Source: Mansonella perstans
Taxonomy: Eukaryota > Nematoda > Chromadorea > Rhabditida > Onchocercidae
Assembly: GCA_037074765.1 (NCBI GenBank)
Contig: JBAMDO010000321.1
Location: forward strand, 1-43,291
Direction of reading: 5' to 3'
DNA: 43,291 bases
Within the stretch, counting starts at the first letter, position 1. Each line of letters begins with the position of its first letter. The translations under genes and the position numbers were made by a program. The notes beneath the pieces are model-generated. The model was not told where the DNA came from. It made no database searches and saw only the letters and a list, made by a program, of their open reading frames with translations. Positions 13,401 through 25,536 of this stretch are shown here, piece by piece.

Positions 13401-14582
13401 AGAGATAAGAGTGAAAAAATGAGGCGAAAAAGGAACGAGAAGTTTAGGTAATAGATGAAATTTAAAATGCCATATATGATGATGGTCATTGATGGGATGG
13501 TGTGGATAGTTGATTGAATCATAATATAGTTGACGAGAAGGAATCATTGTCCTTTCGATGAAGACGATGATGATGATGATGAATAGTGATGACAATGATC
13601 ATGATCATGATTACAATGACGCAACAGAATAGTGGTAGTAGCAGTAGTAATAGAAAAAGAAAATTATAGAATTTCAAAACAGATATATCTATCCGTCCAT
13701 TCATCTATCTCTATATTAACATCTCTCATTGATCATTGACCATTTCATATATGTATCTATAATCTGGTATGTATAAGATTTATCTCTTCTACATGTGATA
13801 CATAAGTTTGAACATATCGAAAATCTCGGTCACACTATCACCAAATTTTATCATCCAATTTAACTATTGACTAAACAAGTTATTTACTTAAAATAAATAT
13901 TAGGGAATGAGGATTAATAATATTACGATTGTTATGATTGATAAATTTAAGTTATTATGATTACTGAATATGACGATACCTCTAATCATCATAGCATTCA
14001 GGAAACTGATTTTATCCATGGTATATGATGCATTTCGAACAATTATGGATAATATTAAAGATATTTAAGATAATGGTTGATTAAGCATATCGTTAAATTT
14101 ATTAGTTAAATTAGGTCAACTATGATGATCATTATATATGTTATATACACTATCAATTTTCATGTGCTTAATAATCCTATCTTAACAAAATACATGAAAA
14201 TATAGCTAAAATTTTATAATAATTAGCATAGTTAATAACACGCAATAAGAAATGATCATATTGGGAAAAAATGACAAAAATTAGGAAATGAAATCCCAAA
14301 TAAAAAAGTACTTAAATTCAGGTTTTACTTTTATCATATCCTATTTAAACAAAAATATCCAACGTAATTAGAAATTTCAAGAAACATGTTATGTATTTAT
14401 TAATTCCACCGATAGAAATAATTATCAATTTTTCATAGAATTGCCTACTACTATACGACGCATATTCACGAAGTCACAAGGCAGACATAAATCGTTGTAC
14501 TATAAAATACCTTTTTAGACAATTTTATTGCCTTTGCTTCGCCTCCTCGTTTTCATTTACAGAAAGTTTAATTGCTTCGAAA

Positions 14583-14750
14583 ATGCAAAATTTAATAAAG
14601 TTTTATCGGAATGGTTGGGATATATTTCATCCATCACCTAGTATTATTTGTGACCTTTTCGCCGTTATCATAACATCTTTACTTGCGTGTTACATTGTTG
14701 TGCAACTCTTTAATATCATAAAATTTATAAAATATTTAAAATTTATGTAG
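14583..14750 (+). CDS. Small single-pass membrane protein, unknown
   Basis: A 55-codon ORF begins with ATG 20 bases after a good 3' splice site (TTTCATTTACAG at 14,551-14,562) and ends with TAG. Residues 1-16 are polar with a Trp and several basic residues. Residues 20-43 are strongly hydrophobic (SIICDLFAVIITSLLACYIV and onward), and the end is basic (KFIKYLKFM). This is the layout of a small C-terminal-anchored or single-pass membrane protein. The acceptor close to the ATG would suit spliced-leader addition in a nematode. The frame is also open back to the acceptor, so this could be a last exon. I do not recognise a family. It would lie inside, and opposite to, the large intron of the LMO7/LIMCH1-like gene. 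AT-rich DNA often gives hydrophobic chance ORFs, hence the low confidence. Confidence 0.35.
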   Translation: MQNLIKFYRNGWDIFHPSPSIICDLFAVIITSLLACYIVVQLFNIIKFIKYLKFM

Positions 14751-14754
14751 ATTT

Positions 14755-14846
14755 GTACATATACATATAAACGCAAATACATACACAAACGCACACAGAT
14801 ACACGGATAGGTACATGCATCCATACAAACACACAACACACATGCC
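14755..14846. repeat. CA/TACA-rich imperfect microsatellite
   Basis: About 90 bases of CA, TACA and CATA repeats with interruptions, starting just after the stop codon of the small membrane-protein ORF. Confidence 0.8.
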
Positions 14847-16134
14847 AATACTCATAGTAGTATGAAAACAAATGCAAAGGAAACTCTCCAGTATTTCTTA
14901 GAGAACTTTCTGGTATTTATTATATTTGTTGTTTACTTTCTGTAATTTATTTGTCTCATGTATAATAATAATAATAAAATTTAATGCTGAGAAAAATATA
15001 TGAAAAAATAAAAATGAAGAAAAGATTATTGGAGTTAATTATTTTTAGACTCACTATTAATTATTATATTTTATTGATTAAAGCTTCCTTAAATTAATCA
15101 GCAAATCTTTGTTTATTAAATTTATTTGTTGCATTAGGCATTTCAAAAAAATCGATTGAATATTTCGACAATTTATACAATTCAGATATGCCTGGTATTA
15201 TTTCTGATAAAAACTAATTGCTATAAAATTCGTTGTAGAAAAGGAAAGGAAAAAAGCAAGCAATTGAACTTAGTACTTTACAGTGATTGCATCGTTTCAA
15301 GGTTTTGTGTTTTCTATTTACTAATTATGGCGCTTTCTGGAAAAGAGGATACTTTTTTGATTAAAAAAAAATCAAGTATTTAAGAAATTCCTCGCAGGCA
15401 ATTTATCATATTAAAAATTGTTTCTGTTCTTACAATAATTTATCAAATACAACTTTTGTTGGAAAATTTAAGACAGAACGGATAGATTGCGTTATCAAAA
15501 AGGAAAAAAATTTTCTAAATGAAAAAGTCAAGTAATATATTTTCAAATTTTATTCAAGTATTAAAAATTTTTCTGGAACAAACTTTTACAATCTGTGTTA
15601 GGCAATTCAAAAAAAAAGGAAGAGAACTTCTAAAATTTGATAAATTAGCTCAATACCTTAGTTGGCTATTTGGCCGTATATAATATAATTGGTCTACATA
15701 TAAATGATTCAAATGGATACGATAGTCTGCTAGCAATAATTAATTTAATTTATTAAAATATTTCATACCGCATATTAATGTCTGAAACTGTTTGATCTAA
15801 CTTTATTGTCTAAAATTGAAAATTTTTTAGCGATAAATTGAAAGCATTTACTTCTGAATCTATTACGGGAAACACAAAAGTTAGGAACACACTTGCAGGA
15901 AATGTTAGTTTTTCAGTGCTAAAAAATTTGCAGTAACTTTGAAAATGAAAGTAATCAAAAAAATATCGTAAAATCTGATTAATTTTCGTTTTAAATCATT
16001 TTTTGTTTAAATGAGGCAAAAAAAAAAAAACAAATAAATATTAATGATATCTTATTTAGTGGGAAAATATATTATCGTTATGATACAAATCTTTTGAATC
16101 TTATATATTAATTTCCTGTATTTCAAGATAAACA

Positions 16135-17106
16135 TTAGCATAACTGTTCTGTGACGAATGTTCTGTACGGCTTTTCAAATCTTTCAAATTGTTCCAAATC
16201 TTCACGAAGGAAAAGTAAATACCGTGGAATGCGTAATCGATAAAGACAAATTAACAAAAATTGCGATATCCAATCCTATAAATTTTCCTTTCGTTCAATA
16301 AAATTTTCAAATCATTTAAATTCATTGAATGCAATCTTCTAAAACGTGGAAAAAATAATAATAATTATTAAAATCTTTGTTAAAAGTTCATTAAAATTTC
16401 GTTAAAGGAAAGTTTACAAATCTTTGTTTTAAAATGCATACGTCATCGTCGATGTGATCTTCTAACTTTTTATACGGTATATTTGCTTTTTTAAGTATTT
16501 GACGTGTTGTTCGAATAGCTTTTCCATGATAACAGTGAGACAAATCAAAACAATCAGGTATTATTTTATTTACTATTCTGAAAAATAGCATTATCGTTCA
16601 CTTCAAATTATTAAATCTTTTTCACGCATTTAAGTACCACTAAATATGTGCATTTATAGCAATGAAAATCATTTTACACTGTAACTGATTTAGATCTACC
16701 TTATTTAAGCAAGCGCATATTGTAACTGACATTATTTTACAGCATGCAAAAGATTACATATTGTGCTTTTTTTAATTCTCCGTTATTTTAAAAATTCAAA
16801 TGTACGATGACTGAATTGAAAAAAAATTTTTACTTGCGTAAATGTGTTCCGTAGCGTAATGAATAAATAAAATCGTCGCTATCAATAAAATGTTCTCGAC
16901 AAGTTACCTTTAAAGAAAAAGAAGAAAATATTAGAAGAAAGAAAAAACCTTAAAATTTTCAATTTGTCAATTTTTTGAAATTTAAATAAGAAATGATTAA
17001 TAGTACTTCAAGCCATCGTTGTGATTCATTCATTGCCATATCCAAGTAAAATTCCAGTTCATCGCTATCAGAATATTTTCTCATTGCAGTTATCATATAT
17101 TCCTTC
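16135..17106 (-). CDS. CH-like domain exons, 5' block of LMO7/LIMCH1-like gene
   Basis: Four minus-strand exons join in phase: 17106-17007, 16907-16834, 16577-16418 and 16275 to about 16145. The start of the gene lies upstream and was not found. Residues about 24-135 resemble a calponin-homology domain: ESQRWLEVTCREHF, then DSDDFIYSLRYGTHLRKIVN and KIIPDCF. The E-x-Q-[RK]-W-[IL]-E start, the D-F acidic segment, the N-K/A-I-x-P stretch and the later REDLEQFE fit the LMO7/LIMCH1-type CH domain best. IQGAP-type CH was the alternative. CH domains bind actin or regulatory partners. The last exon can stop with TAA at 16137-16135 or leave by donors at 16145 or 16169. Both donors give the phase needed for the exon at 10,404. 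Confidence is good for the exons, fair for the CH call, and lower for the join. Confidence 0.65.
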
Positions 17107-20100
17107 CTACAATTTCATATAATTAATTTCCAAAATTTATTTAGGCTTCAATTTATTCGTATTTGCATACAAATTTCTTAATAGTCTATTTGACAGTTTT
17201 TGGAAATTGTGGATCTCACGATCATATCGGTTATTTCATTAATATCATTAAAACTTGTAGTTGTATTTCTTTAGTAATTAACTCGCTTATAATAATCTAT
17301 GGAATAATTGTGAAAATTGCTTTTTTCATGCTTACGTAGTATTCGTAGAGAAATTGGAAAATTGTGTCCCAAATAATTTTTATAAAAATTTCTTTCATCG
17401 TTAATTAAAATAAGTTAATGCAATTTTGCAATTGCAATGAATTTTTGTGAAATGACTAAGCAATAAAATATCTTTGAATCAATTTTATTAGCACAGAAAG
17501 GAAAGCATCACTGAACAAATGAAATGATCACGAAAGTAAAAGTACTAAAGGAAGTGTTCGATTAATCCATTTTTAAAAGTTATTTGCTTATTTATACTTT
17601 TTGTCGCTGCCAGAATTTATCGAATTATAATAAAATTTATTTAAAGAAAAGGAAAAATAACTGCAAGAAAAAAATTAATTCGGGAACCAGCACCGTTATG
17701 TTTATGGCTCGGCGGATAAATTTATTAAAAGCATTAAACGATATTTGATATTGGAATAATTCTTTTCCTCTGTATTTTTTTTTATTTCAATTAGCAATTT
17801 TAAAAAACTAAAGAATATAAAGTTCGTAGGGATTAAATTGGGATTAAGTTCGCATCGATTTAATTTAATCAAAATTAAATTTTGATTGAATGGAAAACTT
17901 CAGAATAGAGATAATTTTACTTAAATGCCATCGAATATAAATTACTGCAGTTTCAGATTCAATAGTTTATTACAGAATTGGAAAAAAGAACAGAGATTAA
18001 TTTCTTATCTGTTTATGTAAAAAATATTTCCCCAATGTTATTTTAAATAATATTTAGCAAAAATAATATTCCTATAGATAGTAGACTGGCTACTAACAAG
18101 TAAGATATTGCAATAAATTTTGAATAGTAAAGTTTTTGCAAAATTATCACTTACAACGATGATGCATGTGATGCAGTAAATAGTTCGCAGAATCATGACA
18201 GAAATCAGTAACTAAAATTAAATATGCAATAAGTAATTTAATTAATTAATAGTGTTAGGGAGAAATGAATAAATAAAAAATACTTATAATGCAAAAGGAA
18301 AACTGTAAAAATTTTTTTGTGAATAATTAGTAATTTGACGATAAAATTTTGAAAAGCTTTTTATATAAATTCTAAAATATTCATTGTAAGACTCTTTTTA
18401 GTCTGACATTGAAGATTAGCAATGGTTAGGCTTTTGTATTAAATTTGTTGTCGATGCTAATTATAAATTTTGAGTGCACGCATCAACACTAAAAGACAAA
18501 CGTAAGTAATAAGCAAGTGTAGATAAATAATACGTCACAATATTTATTATATTTCAGTTTAGCTGCTAAAGTTTGATTGCGTTTGAAGTTAAATATGTTG
18601 ATTTAAATGAAATTACTTTACAATTGCAATTTGCCATTTGAACTATTTACATATGCTATCTTTTATGAAAACTGAAAACATCAATGGTATTTTATTGGCA
18701 GCACATTGTGCCTAATGGATGATAACAATAAAAAATAAACAGGATCAACTGAGAGTTTATCAAATTTCATACTCATTGGTGCAGTATACTAGAAAAAGTT
18801 ATCTTTTCATACTAAATAAAATATGATCAAAGTTAAAACTAAATGTTAAAAAAATGATACTAAGGAATATATAACGATTGGAACACTAATGGTGCAAAAA
18901 TTGGTTGCAATTTAAAATGAAATTGAAAAAAAACAGAAACTAATAGTATTTGACAATGAATGGGATGCATCTGATATTTGTGCTATAAAATTGAAACCAA
19001 ACTTTTTGAAATTAGTGGAAATCAAAGTGCTTTAAGTGGTATCACTCATATCATCTGGATATCATTATGTATTTGCAATGTTATTAATGAATTAATCAAA
19101 AGATTAAATCTTTATGCGTTGTAAAGCTAAACGTTAGGATAACTATTTACATTGAAACAATCAAATCAAACGAGAAAAAGGGTAGAAATTATTTGGGACA
19201 ATAAATTTGCTTCAAATATTCAATGAAATTATTCGAGAATAGAAAATTTTTGCGAAGATATACTAAATAAAAAATAAAGCAACTCTAACAAGTACAGAAC
19301 TAGCTGATTGATAGGATTGCTATTAAGTATGCATTTCATTTAAATGGCATTTAAAAAAGGAATTAGAAAATTTTCTTCTCTACTTTTTGAAAATAAAAAA
19401 GATTTAGAAAAATGGATGTAATCAAGGTGATCAAAATGAGTTAGCTCAAAAAAGATGGAAAATATAATTTAGGTCAAAATAAGCGAAACTTTCAAATTGA
19501 TTATAACTGACATTATTGTTTAGACAGGTTATGGAAATTGATGGAAGATTGGAGAAAGCAGAAAAATATTGAAAATTTCAGCAAAATTTTAAAAAAATAT
19601 AGGTAAAAAAACAGATCACATTGCCAAGTTTTAATTTTTTCTGATATTTTAAAGTATATTGTATCAGAATTGGAAAAAAATTACTTTATCAAAAACCATT
19701 CACTGTATTACTTATTTTTCCTATAACTTAAGTAACTGCAGACTTAAGTTTTCATCCTAATAATTAATGGTAATTAATACAGTAGAAAAATATATTGTCG
19801 CGCATGCTTTATGCAGATTTGAAATGAAATAAAAAAAGCAAAAAAAACAAAAGCAAAAAGAATCATGATGATATTGGTTGATCAGCTGTTGTAAATTTTT
19901 ATTATCTATTATGACTTAAATTATTATCAATTTTAGTGTCACAAAATTTTTTATTTTTTGTTTTGATAAAATTAACAAAATATTTATGTGTTAATCGAAT
20001 CATTTCAGATCATTGCGAAGATGAAAATTTTTTAACGGTTTTGTGTCCAAAAAGAAAAATAATAAATTATTGCGCGACATTATAATGACGGAAAAGATGC

Positions 20101-21060
20101 GATGGAAAAATGAGAGAAAGGAACAAAATGTTAGACCACAAACATTTGTGAATAACTGAAGAAATTTGCTATGATGACCTTGACTTGTATAAGTCTGCAA
20201 GAATTAATCTTTTCAATCAATTTGTTTATTTGAAGAAGAAAAAATCAAATTAGCTATTGCAAAAATTGTAGGCTAATAAGTAAAAGCGAGAGTCTCATGT
20301 CTTGAACTTTTCTTAATGTTTATTTGAATAGAAAAGGGAAAAAATAAATTACTGCAAATTTTTTTTCAATAATTTTAAAATCATTCCAACAATCATTTGT
20401 TTGAAATGTTTCTAAAACATATCAGCAAGAGTCTTGAACGGGAAAATGATGAAAAGTTTTACGGAAACATATTACAACCCGAATTTCTTGTTTCAGTTTG
20501 CTCGTAGCTTATTTTATTTTCATTCATTTGACACTCGAAAAGTAGCATTGTTTAAATTAGCCAAAATTAAATCCAAACATTACTTCAACCGAATACATCA
20601 TAACTTTCCAACGAATAATATTCTAGCAAAATATTCTAAAGTAATATTGCTATCATTTTACGATCCTGGATCTCTTTTAGAGTGAAAAGAAATTAAAGGA
20701 TTTTCTCATTCGAAATATTTCCCACTTCAAAATATAAATTTTATAAGTGAAATTTCGAAATTTATTGGAGTGGAATCATCAATCACTTATTTTTAAGACA
20801 AGTTAGAAAAAATAATTAACAGTACAATAATGATTCTTGATTAAATAGCAAAATGTATAACTGGATTAACATGAAAATGGTGCACATAAATTACTATCTA
20901 AGAAATGGAATATAATAATAATATTAATTATTATTATAATTTTAATTAATGGCCACAATCTTAATTCCTATTATTCTTTCTCCTACTCATTTAACACTTC
21001 GTTAGGAACAAAATTTGAAATGAAAGGAATTAAAACTTCAACCAACAGTTCGAAGTTCGA
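17107..21060. other. AT-rich region, no supported gene
   Basis: Upstream of the CH exons I looked for the missing 5' exons on the minus strand. One candidate near 18,158-18,215 has a strong GTAAGT donor (reading on the minus strand) but no open frame of the right phase. A plus-strand open stretch at 20,434-20,685 has an AT-driven composition (Phe, Tyr, Lys, Asn) and no domain. Nothing else stands out. Confidence 0.4.
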
Positions 21061-21194
21061 CTAATTCGTCAAAATTTCAATTAAAGTTAATTTTTAAATT
21101 AATGGAATTTGTTATATTCGACATGTTCAGTTTCTGCTGCAAATAAGAAAAAGTGGTCCCTGCCGAGTGGAACTGTTTGCAAAAGTTCATCCGG

Positions 21195-21400
21195 AATTCC
21201 GAAACCGCTTGGAAATATTCTTGTAGAAATTTGTAATTGTACATCTGATAAGCTGAAAATTATCCGGAAGTATCCCTGTAGAGCAGTTTTACACTTGATA
21301 ACCTTAAAATTATCTGGAAATACTGTTGTGGAGGTTTGTCTTTAAATTTGTATGAGTCTGGAAGAAATCTAAAGATTATCCGGCAATATAATGTTGCCTA
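21195..21400. repeat. Degenerate repeat of a TCTGGAAATA-like unit
   Basis: Four diverged copies centred near 21,208, 21,262, 21,313 and 21,378 share an AAAATTATC[CT]GGAA core followed by ATA/GTA and a TGT[AT]G-rich segment. Spacing is irregular (about 50-65 bases). Open stretches across it are probably by-products of the repeat. Confidence 0.55.
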
Positions 21401-21560
21401 TATATTTGGTATAAAGGAAAGAAACGATGAAATTATAAAATCTTACTCTTTTAACAAATCAATTATTAATGATTTCGAGGTAAGCTCTTTCTCAAGTGAA
21501 GATGGTTGTAAGGTTAGAGTTTATGTGTTAAAAGTAGCCTGATTGTGAGCCAGAGTAATC

Positions 21561-21750
21561 GATACATCAAAATCTGATTGTGAGGGAAATCAAATAACGG
21601 ACAGATCAAAATCTGATTGTGAGGGAAATCAAATAATGGATAAATCATGATTGTGAGGGAAGTCAAGTAATGGACAGATCAAAATCTGATTGTGAGGAAG
21701 TCAAGTAATGGATAGATCAAAATCTGGTTGTAAGGAGAATCAAGTAATGG
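21561..21750. repeat. Tandem minisatellite, five units of about 39 bp
   Basis: Five head-to-tail units of 34 to 40 bases, each ending in AA(T/C)GG. The core is ATCAAAATCTGATTGTGAGG then GAAATCAAATAATGG. The third unit lacks AAATC and the later units carry point changes. A truncated trace of the unit (GATTGTGAGC) lies just before the array. Confidence 0.9.
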
Positions 21751-23890
21751 ATTAGAATGAATTATCCAACAATGAATTAAGTGAGTTTATGAGGATGACC
21801 ATTTGAAGATTTTGGGAACAGAAAGTGTTATTTGTTGTGCGGATGTGATGAAGTTGGCACAATTACAATATCAATTGAATGGTCAAAATTAGTTCCGTGA
21901 TGGATAGGTGAAGTAGATTGAACTTAAAGATGTGAATGGATGCGGTCTACGGAGAGAAATGATCGGTGAGGATAAATTTAAATGAGTACAGGTTGTTCTT
22001 TAACAATGCAAATATTCACATTTGAATGATATTGTTTTAATTTTTAGTTAATATACATTAGATAATATTTGACATCTATAAACAATTCAGGTAAATCCAG
22101 ATCATGTTGTAAGATATGAAGGTCGTACCATAGAGGTATAGGCATATATTAGTCTCAAAATAGATCAAAACAGCATTGAATTTGATTTGGTTCATATTCC
22201 AGTTATATTTTTGCAAACTTTAATGATTATGTTGTGCAATACATCTAATAAAGCGCGTTCAAATCAGTGAAAAAATGTCCAGAAGATTTTTTGAGCATGA
22301 TAGGTTATATCTGGAGAAATCTAAAGCAAGTTACATTTATTTTGCTTCCACCAAATTTTGAAAGGAGAGTAACTTAGAGTTATTATCATTTCGTTTAATA
22401 AGTTTCACGCTAAAATTCAAAATTTTTCAAAACTTCGTAAAGCATTGGTGATATTTGAGCGGGCAGAGGATAATGCTCCTTTAAAGAAACAATAATTATC
22501 ACAATTTTCGTTTTTGTGCTTCAAATTTTATGTTCTAATAATTGTTGATATAATAAGAGTGAAAAACTAATTAGATATATTTTACATGAATCTGCTCTAA
22601 TTGCTCGTGAACTATCACTTCATTCTTAATGTAGTTCTTCTCTATGAGAAGGGCCGATTAGACAATGGAAAATTCATTGGTCAGGCAAATGCAAAACCAA
22701 AAAACACATTTAAAGAATAGGTTTTAGATTAGAAATTTCATCATCTTCAAATTTGAAATTCTGATAGTTCATTTTGATTGCATTATTTCTTTACTTCTCT
22801 TACCTGGAAAAGCTACAATGAAGACAGCTTCCAGCCAAACATTTAATTTGAACATCATTTCGTCGATCCTCTCCCTGGAGCGCTTCATCAGCATATTAAA
22901 AACACCATCTAATCTTTCGAACTAATCTTACGAAGAATCTCTAGGATCTTCGTTAAAGAAAAACAGAAACTAGTTCGATGAAAACAATTAAGAGATCCAG
23001 GAATCGTTGAGAAAAAAGAGAACTGCTCATCAGCAATACCCACAAATGAAGATTCTTTGACCAAACTAAACTTCCGTGACGTAAGAACTTTTACTTACTA
23101 GCATGCGCCATAAGAAGCTATCAAAGAAGTATCATTTCCTTGAGACCAAGATTGATAAAGAAATAGATAACAAATTACCAAAGGCACAGAGCATTCAGAA
23201 AACATCATATGAGAATGTGATAAAATAAAAAAGTACAAAAGATTAGTTTCTACAGATCCATTGTACTTGCTATTTACTTTTTTATGAGTCTAAATCATGG
23301 CTTGAATCACCACTTACAACTCTTTGAACGCTTTTCTTAGTGTTGCTTTTGTACAATCCCAAACATCCACTGGATTGATTACGTATCAGGCAGCGGTCAT
23401 CAGCATTTTGAAGCCATACTGTTAAGGACCCAGTTGGGCTAGGCAGAATGTATCTATGGGATGGAAGATCATCACCTCCTTCAGAATGTGTTGCGTAGTG
23501 ATTTCGCTACAAACTACCTCAAGAGCTCTAAACAGAAGACATAAGAATTCACTGAAACGATACCTCAACTTCAATGATCCACCCTACCTTCACTCTGGAT
23601 ATGTGGAGACAAACTGTTCATAACGTTGCATCTTCCTTGATGATGCGTCAACCTAGAAGAAAAAAGGATAAAGCAGAAAGAACCCTGTCTCACAAATACC
23701 GCATGAGAAAACTTTCCGTTAGGTCTTTTGTAATCAAACTTGCTTATACTACTGGCCTTTTCAGTCATCATCATGTTTGTAGTAGCTACAGGTAGAGCGC
23801 ATCAGAAATCTCTATTCACAGAACCAAGCCATGATGATGATGATGAATATATCAAGATTAAATAATTTAGTAATTTTTATTTGAAACAAA
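21751..23890. other. Relatively GC-rich decayed block, unidentified
   Basis: Base composition is noticeably less AT-rich than the flanks, above all 22,800-23,800. Frames are short and broken. One minus-strand stretch at about 22,800-22,915 reads in part LDGVFNMLMKRSRERIDEMM and then KLNVWLEAVF. A plus-strand stretch at 23,574-23,795 is basic. I recognise no transposase, reverse transcriptase or integrase motif. A decayed mobile element or pseudogene is the simplest reading. Confidence 0.35.
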
Positions 23891-23918
23891 AATTTACAAA
23901 GAAAGCAGAAAAAAAGAG

Positions 23919-23941
23919 CAAAAGAGAGAGAGAGAGAGAGA
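23919..23941. repeat. GA microsatellite
   Basis: A short uninterrupted run of GA dinucleotides on the plus strand (CT on the minus strand), preceded by A-rich sequence. Confidence 0.9.
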
Positions 23942-25536
23942 AATGGAGTTATATGATGAGAAAAAATAATTACGAGAAATTCCTTTTAAGAAAATAAAAA
24001 TATTCTTGTTGTAACTTAAATACTGTTCATGCTTTGAATATGTGAAATTAATATTCCTGTTCTGCAACAACATTAAGCAAAAAAATGAAATGAAAATTAA
24101 TATGCAAAATAATTTATCAAAAATATGAAATACATTGCCATAATAGAAAGGTAATTTCTTCAGATCTAACACTTGACAAGTTTATTTATCTTTGGACAAA
24201 CTGAAGCTGTTGAAATAATTTATTGATTGGTTCATTCGGCGATTTCATAAACTGCTTGAAAAGTAATTAACAAATCGCTATTTTTATGAATAAATCGAAA
24301 CAAATTGAAAAAACCTGATTTTAAAATATTCTTGTTGTAACTTAAAATGTGATTCTAAAATATTCTTGTTGTAATTTTAAATTAAAACAAGTTGGGTGGT
24401 ATTCATGAATCAAAACAACACAGAAAAAAGTTAGTTTAACCGGTTAAAAAGACAAAATTATTCTAAACTAATTGGAACAATTTTAAAATGCTAATTTGAA
24501 AATACAAAAATTCCGTATGGATTGGTAACAGGATCTACCGATTGTCCATCTACTATCAGTGAATTCGATAACTGCATGTGACTGTCTTATTTGGATGATC
24601 TCTAAGAGGAATAAAAATAGGAAATTTTTCATTATGACGCATTTTAGGCCGAATTTTTGCCCTCAATCTTGACACAACCTTTCACGTTAGACTTTGATAA
24701 TACGGCTACTGTTAATATTTGTTTCATTTTATAAACATGCATATAAACAGCCAATTAATGCAAATTCTTGCTTAAATTTTTTTAAACTTCTAAAGAAAGT
24801 TACACTACTTTTCCATATTTGGAATAAATAAATGGTTTAATTAATGCTCAGTGATGAATAAGCAAAAAAAATGCGTAATGAAATGACCATTTACAAAATA
24901 TTATTGACTGATAATTTTTCAAATAGTTTCTAATTTAATTTGATCAAAAAGATTGAAATAAAGCGGAAGTTCGTGAAATTTGCATCAGTCTTTTGCAGAA
25001 ATGTCATTTGTAACAGTCTTATGTAACTTCTCAAGTAACACTTCGCCTGAGAGAGTCGTCAAATTGGACATCTTAGATTTTGATATTTCGATTCAAAGTT
25101 GCACTACACGATGGCAACTTGATTTTATGCTTGTTAAGACATTTCATAGAACTACTTAAAGTGAAGCATTCCGATAGGCAATGAAAAAATGACTTTAAGG
25201 TTAAGCAATGTCCATTTTGACCATTGCCATTTCTCATTTCACAGTTCATTATTATTTCCTACCTCACTTCTCATCGCCATTTTTTATTTTATCTCTCATT
25301 GCCAATTCCAATTTTGTATTTTATTATTGTTTCTTATTTTATGTTTCATTATTATTTTCTAATTCATATTTTACTAACGGAATCATAATCCGTAGGGATT
25401 AATTTAAATTTTTAACAGCATGGTTTAAAATTCATTATTTCCTAGCAATTTTATAAACGGTTAGTAACAGTAATTAAATGCTACATGAACATACACCTAA
25501 TTATAATACAATCATAATCTACTAAAACAGGAGTTT
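23942..25536. other. AT-rich region left of the inverted repeat
   Basis: No exon seen. The 20-mer AAAATATTCTTGTTGTAACT occurs near 23,997 and 24,325, and a variant near 24,357. A T-rich stretch at 25,200-25,400 gives a hydrophobic open frame that looks compositional. Whether the inverted repeat extends into this region cannot be tested, because the matching right-hand DNA is outside the window. Confidence 0.45.

Larger units (their letters stand above)
10405..16134. other. Long intron or intergenic gap, AT-rich
   Basis: This 5.7-kb stretch separates the CH-domain exons from the rest of the minus-strand gene. The donor options in the exon at 16.1-16.3 kb and the acceptor at 10,404 agree in phase, so it may be one large intron. 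It contains a small plus-strand ORF at 14,583-14,750 and simple repeats at about 13,565-13,583 (GAT) and 14,964-14,978 (AAT). The rest looks like unconstrained AT-rich sequence. Confidence 0.45.

Noticed and set aside
13341..13704. Ile/His-rich minus-strand frames over a GAT repeat
   Set aside because: Low-complexity translation of simple repeats and AG-rich DNA with no domain.
16834..17106. IQGAP-type CH domain for the minus-strand exons
   Set aside because: Some similarity exists around the Trp and Leu-rich positions, but the acidic D-F segment, length and later acidic helix fit LMO7/LIMCH1 better. It is kept only as an alternative.
18150..18215. Candidate upstream exon of the CH gene with strong donor on the minus strand
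   Set aside because: The frame that fits the next exon contains a stop codon, so it cannot be joined to the model.
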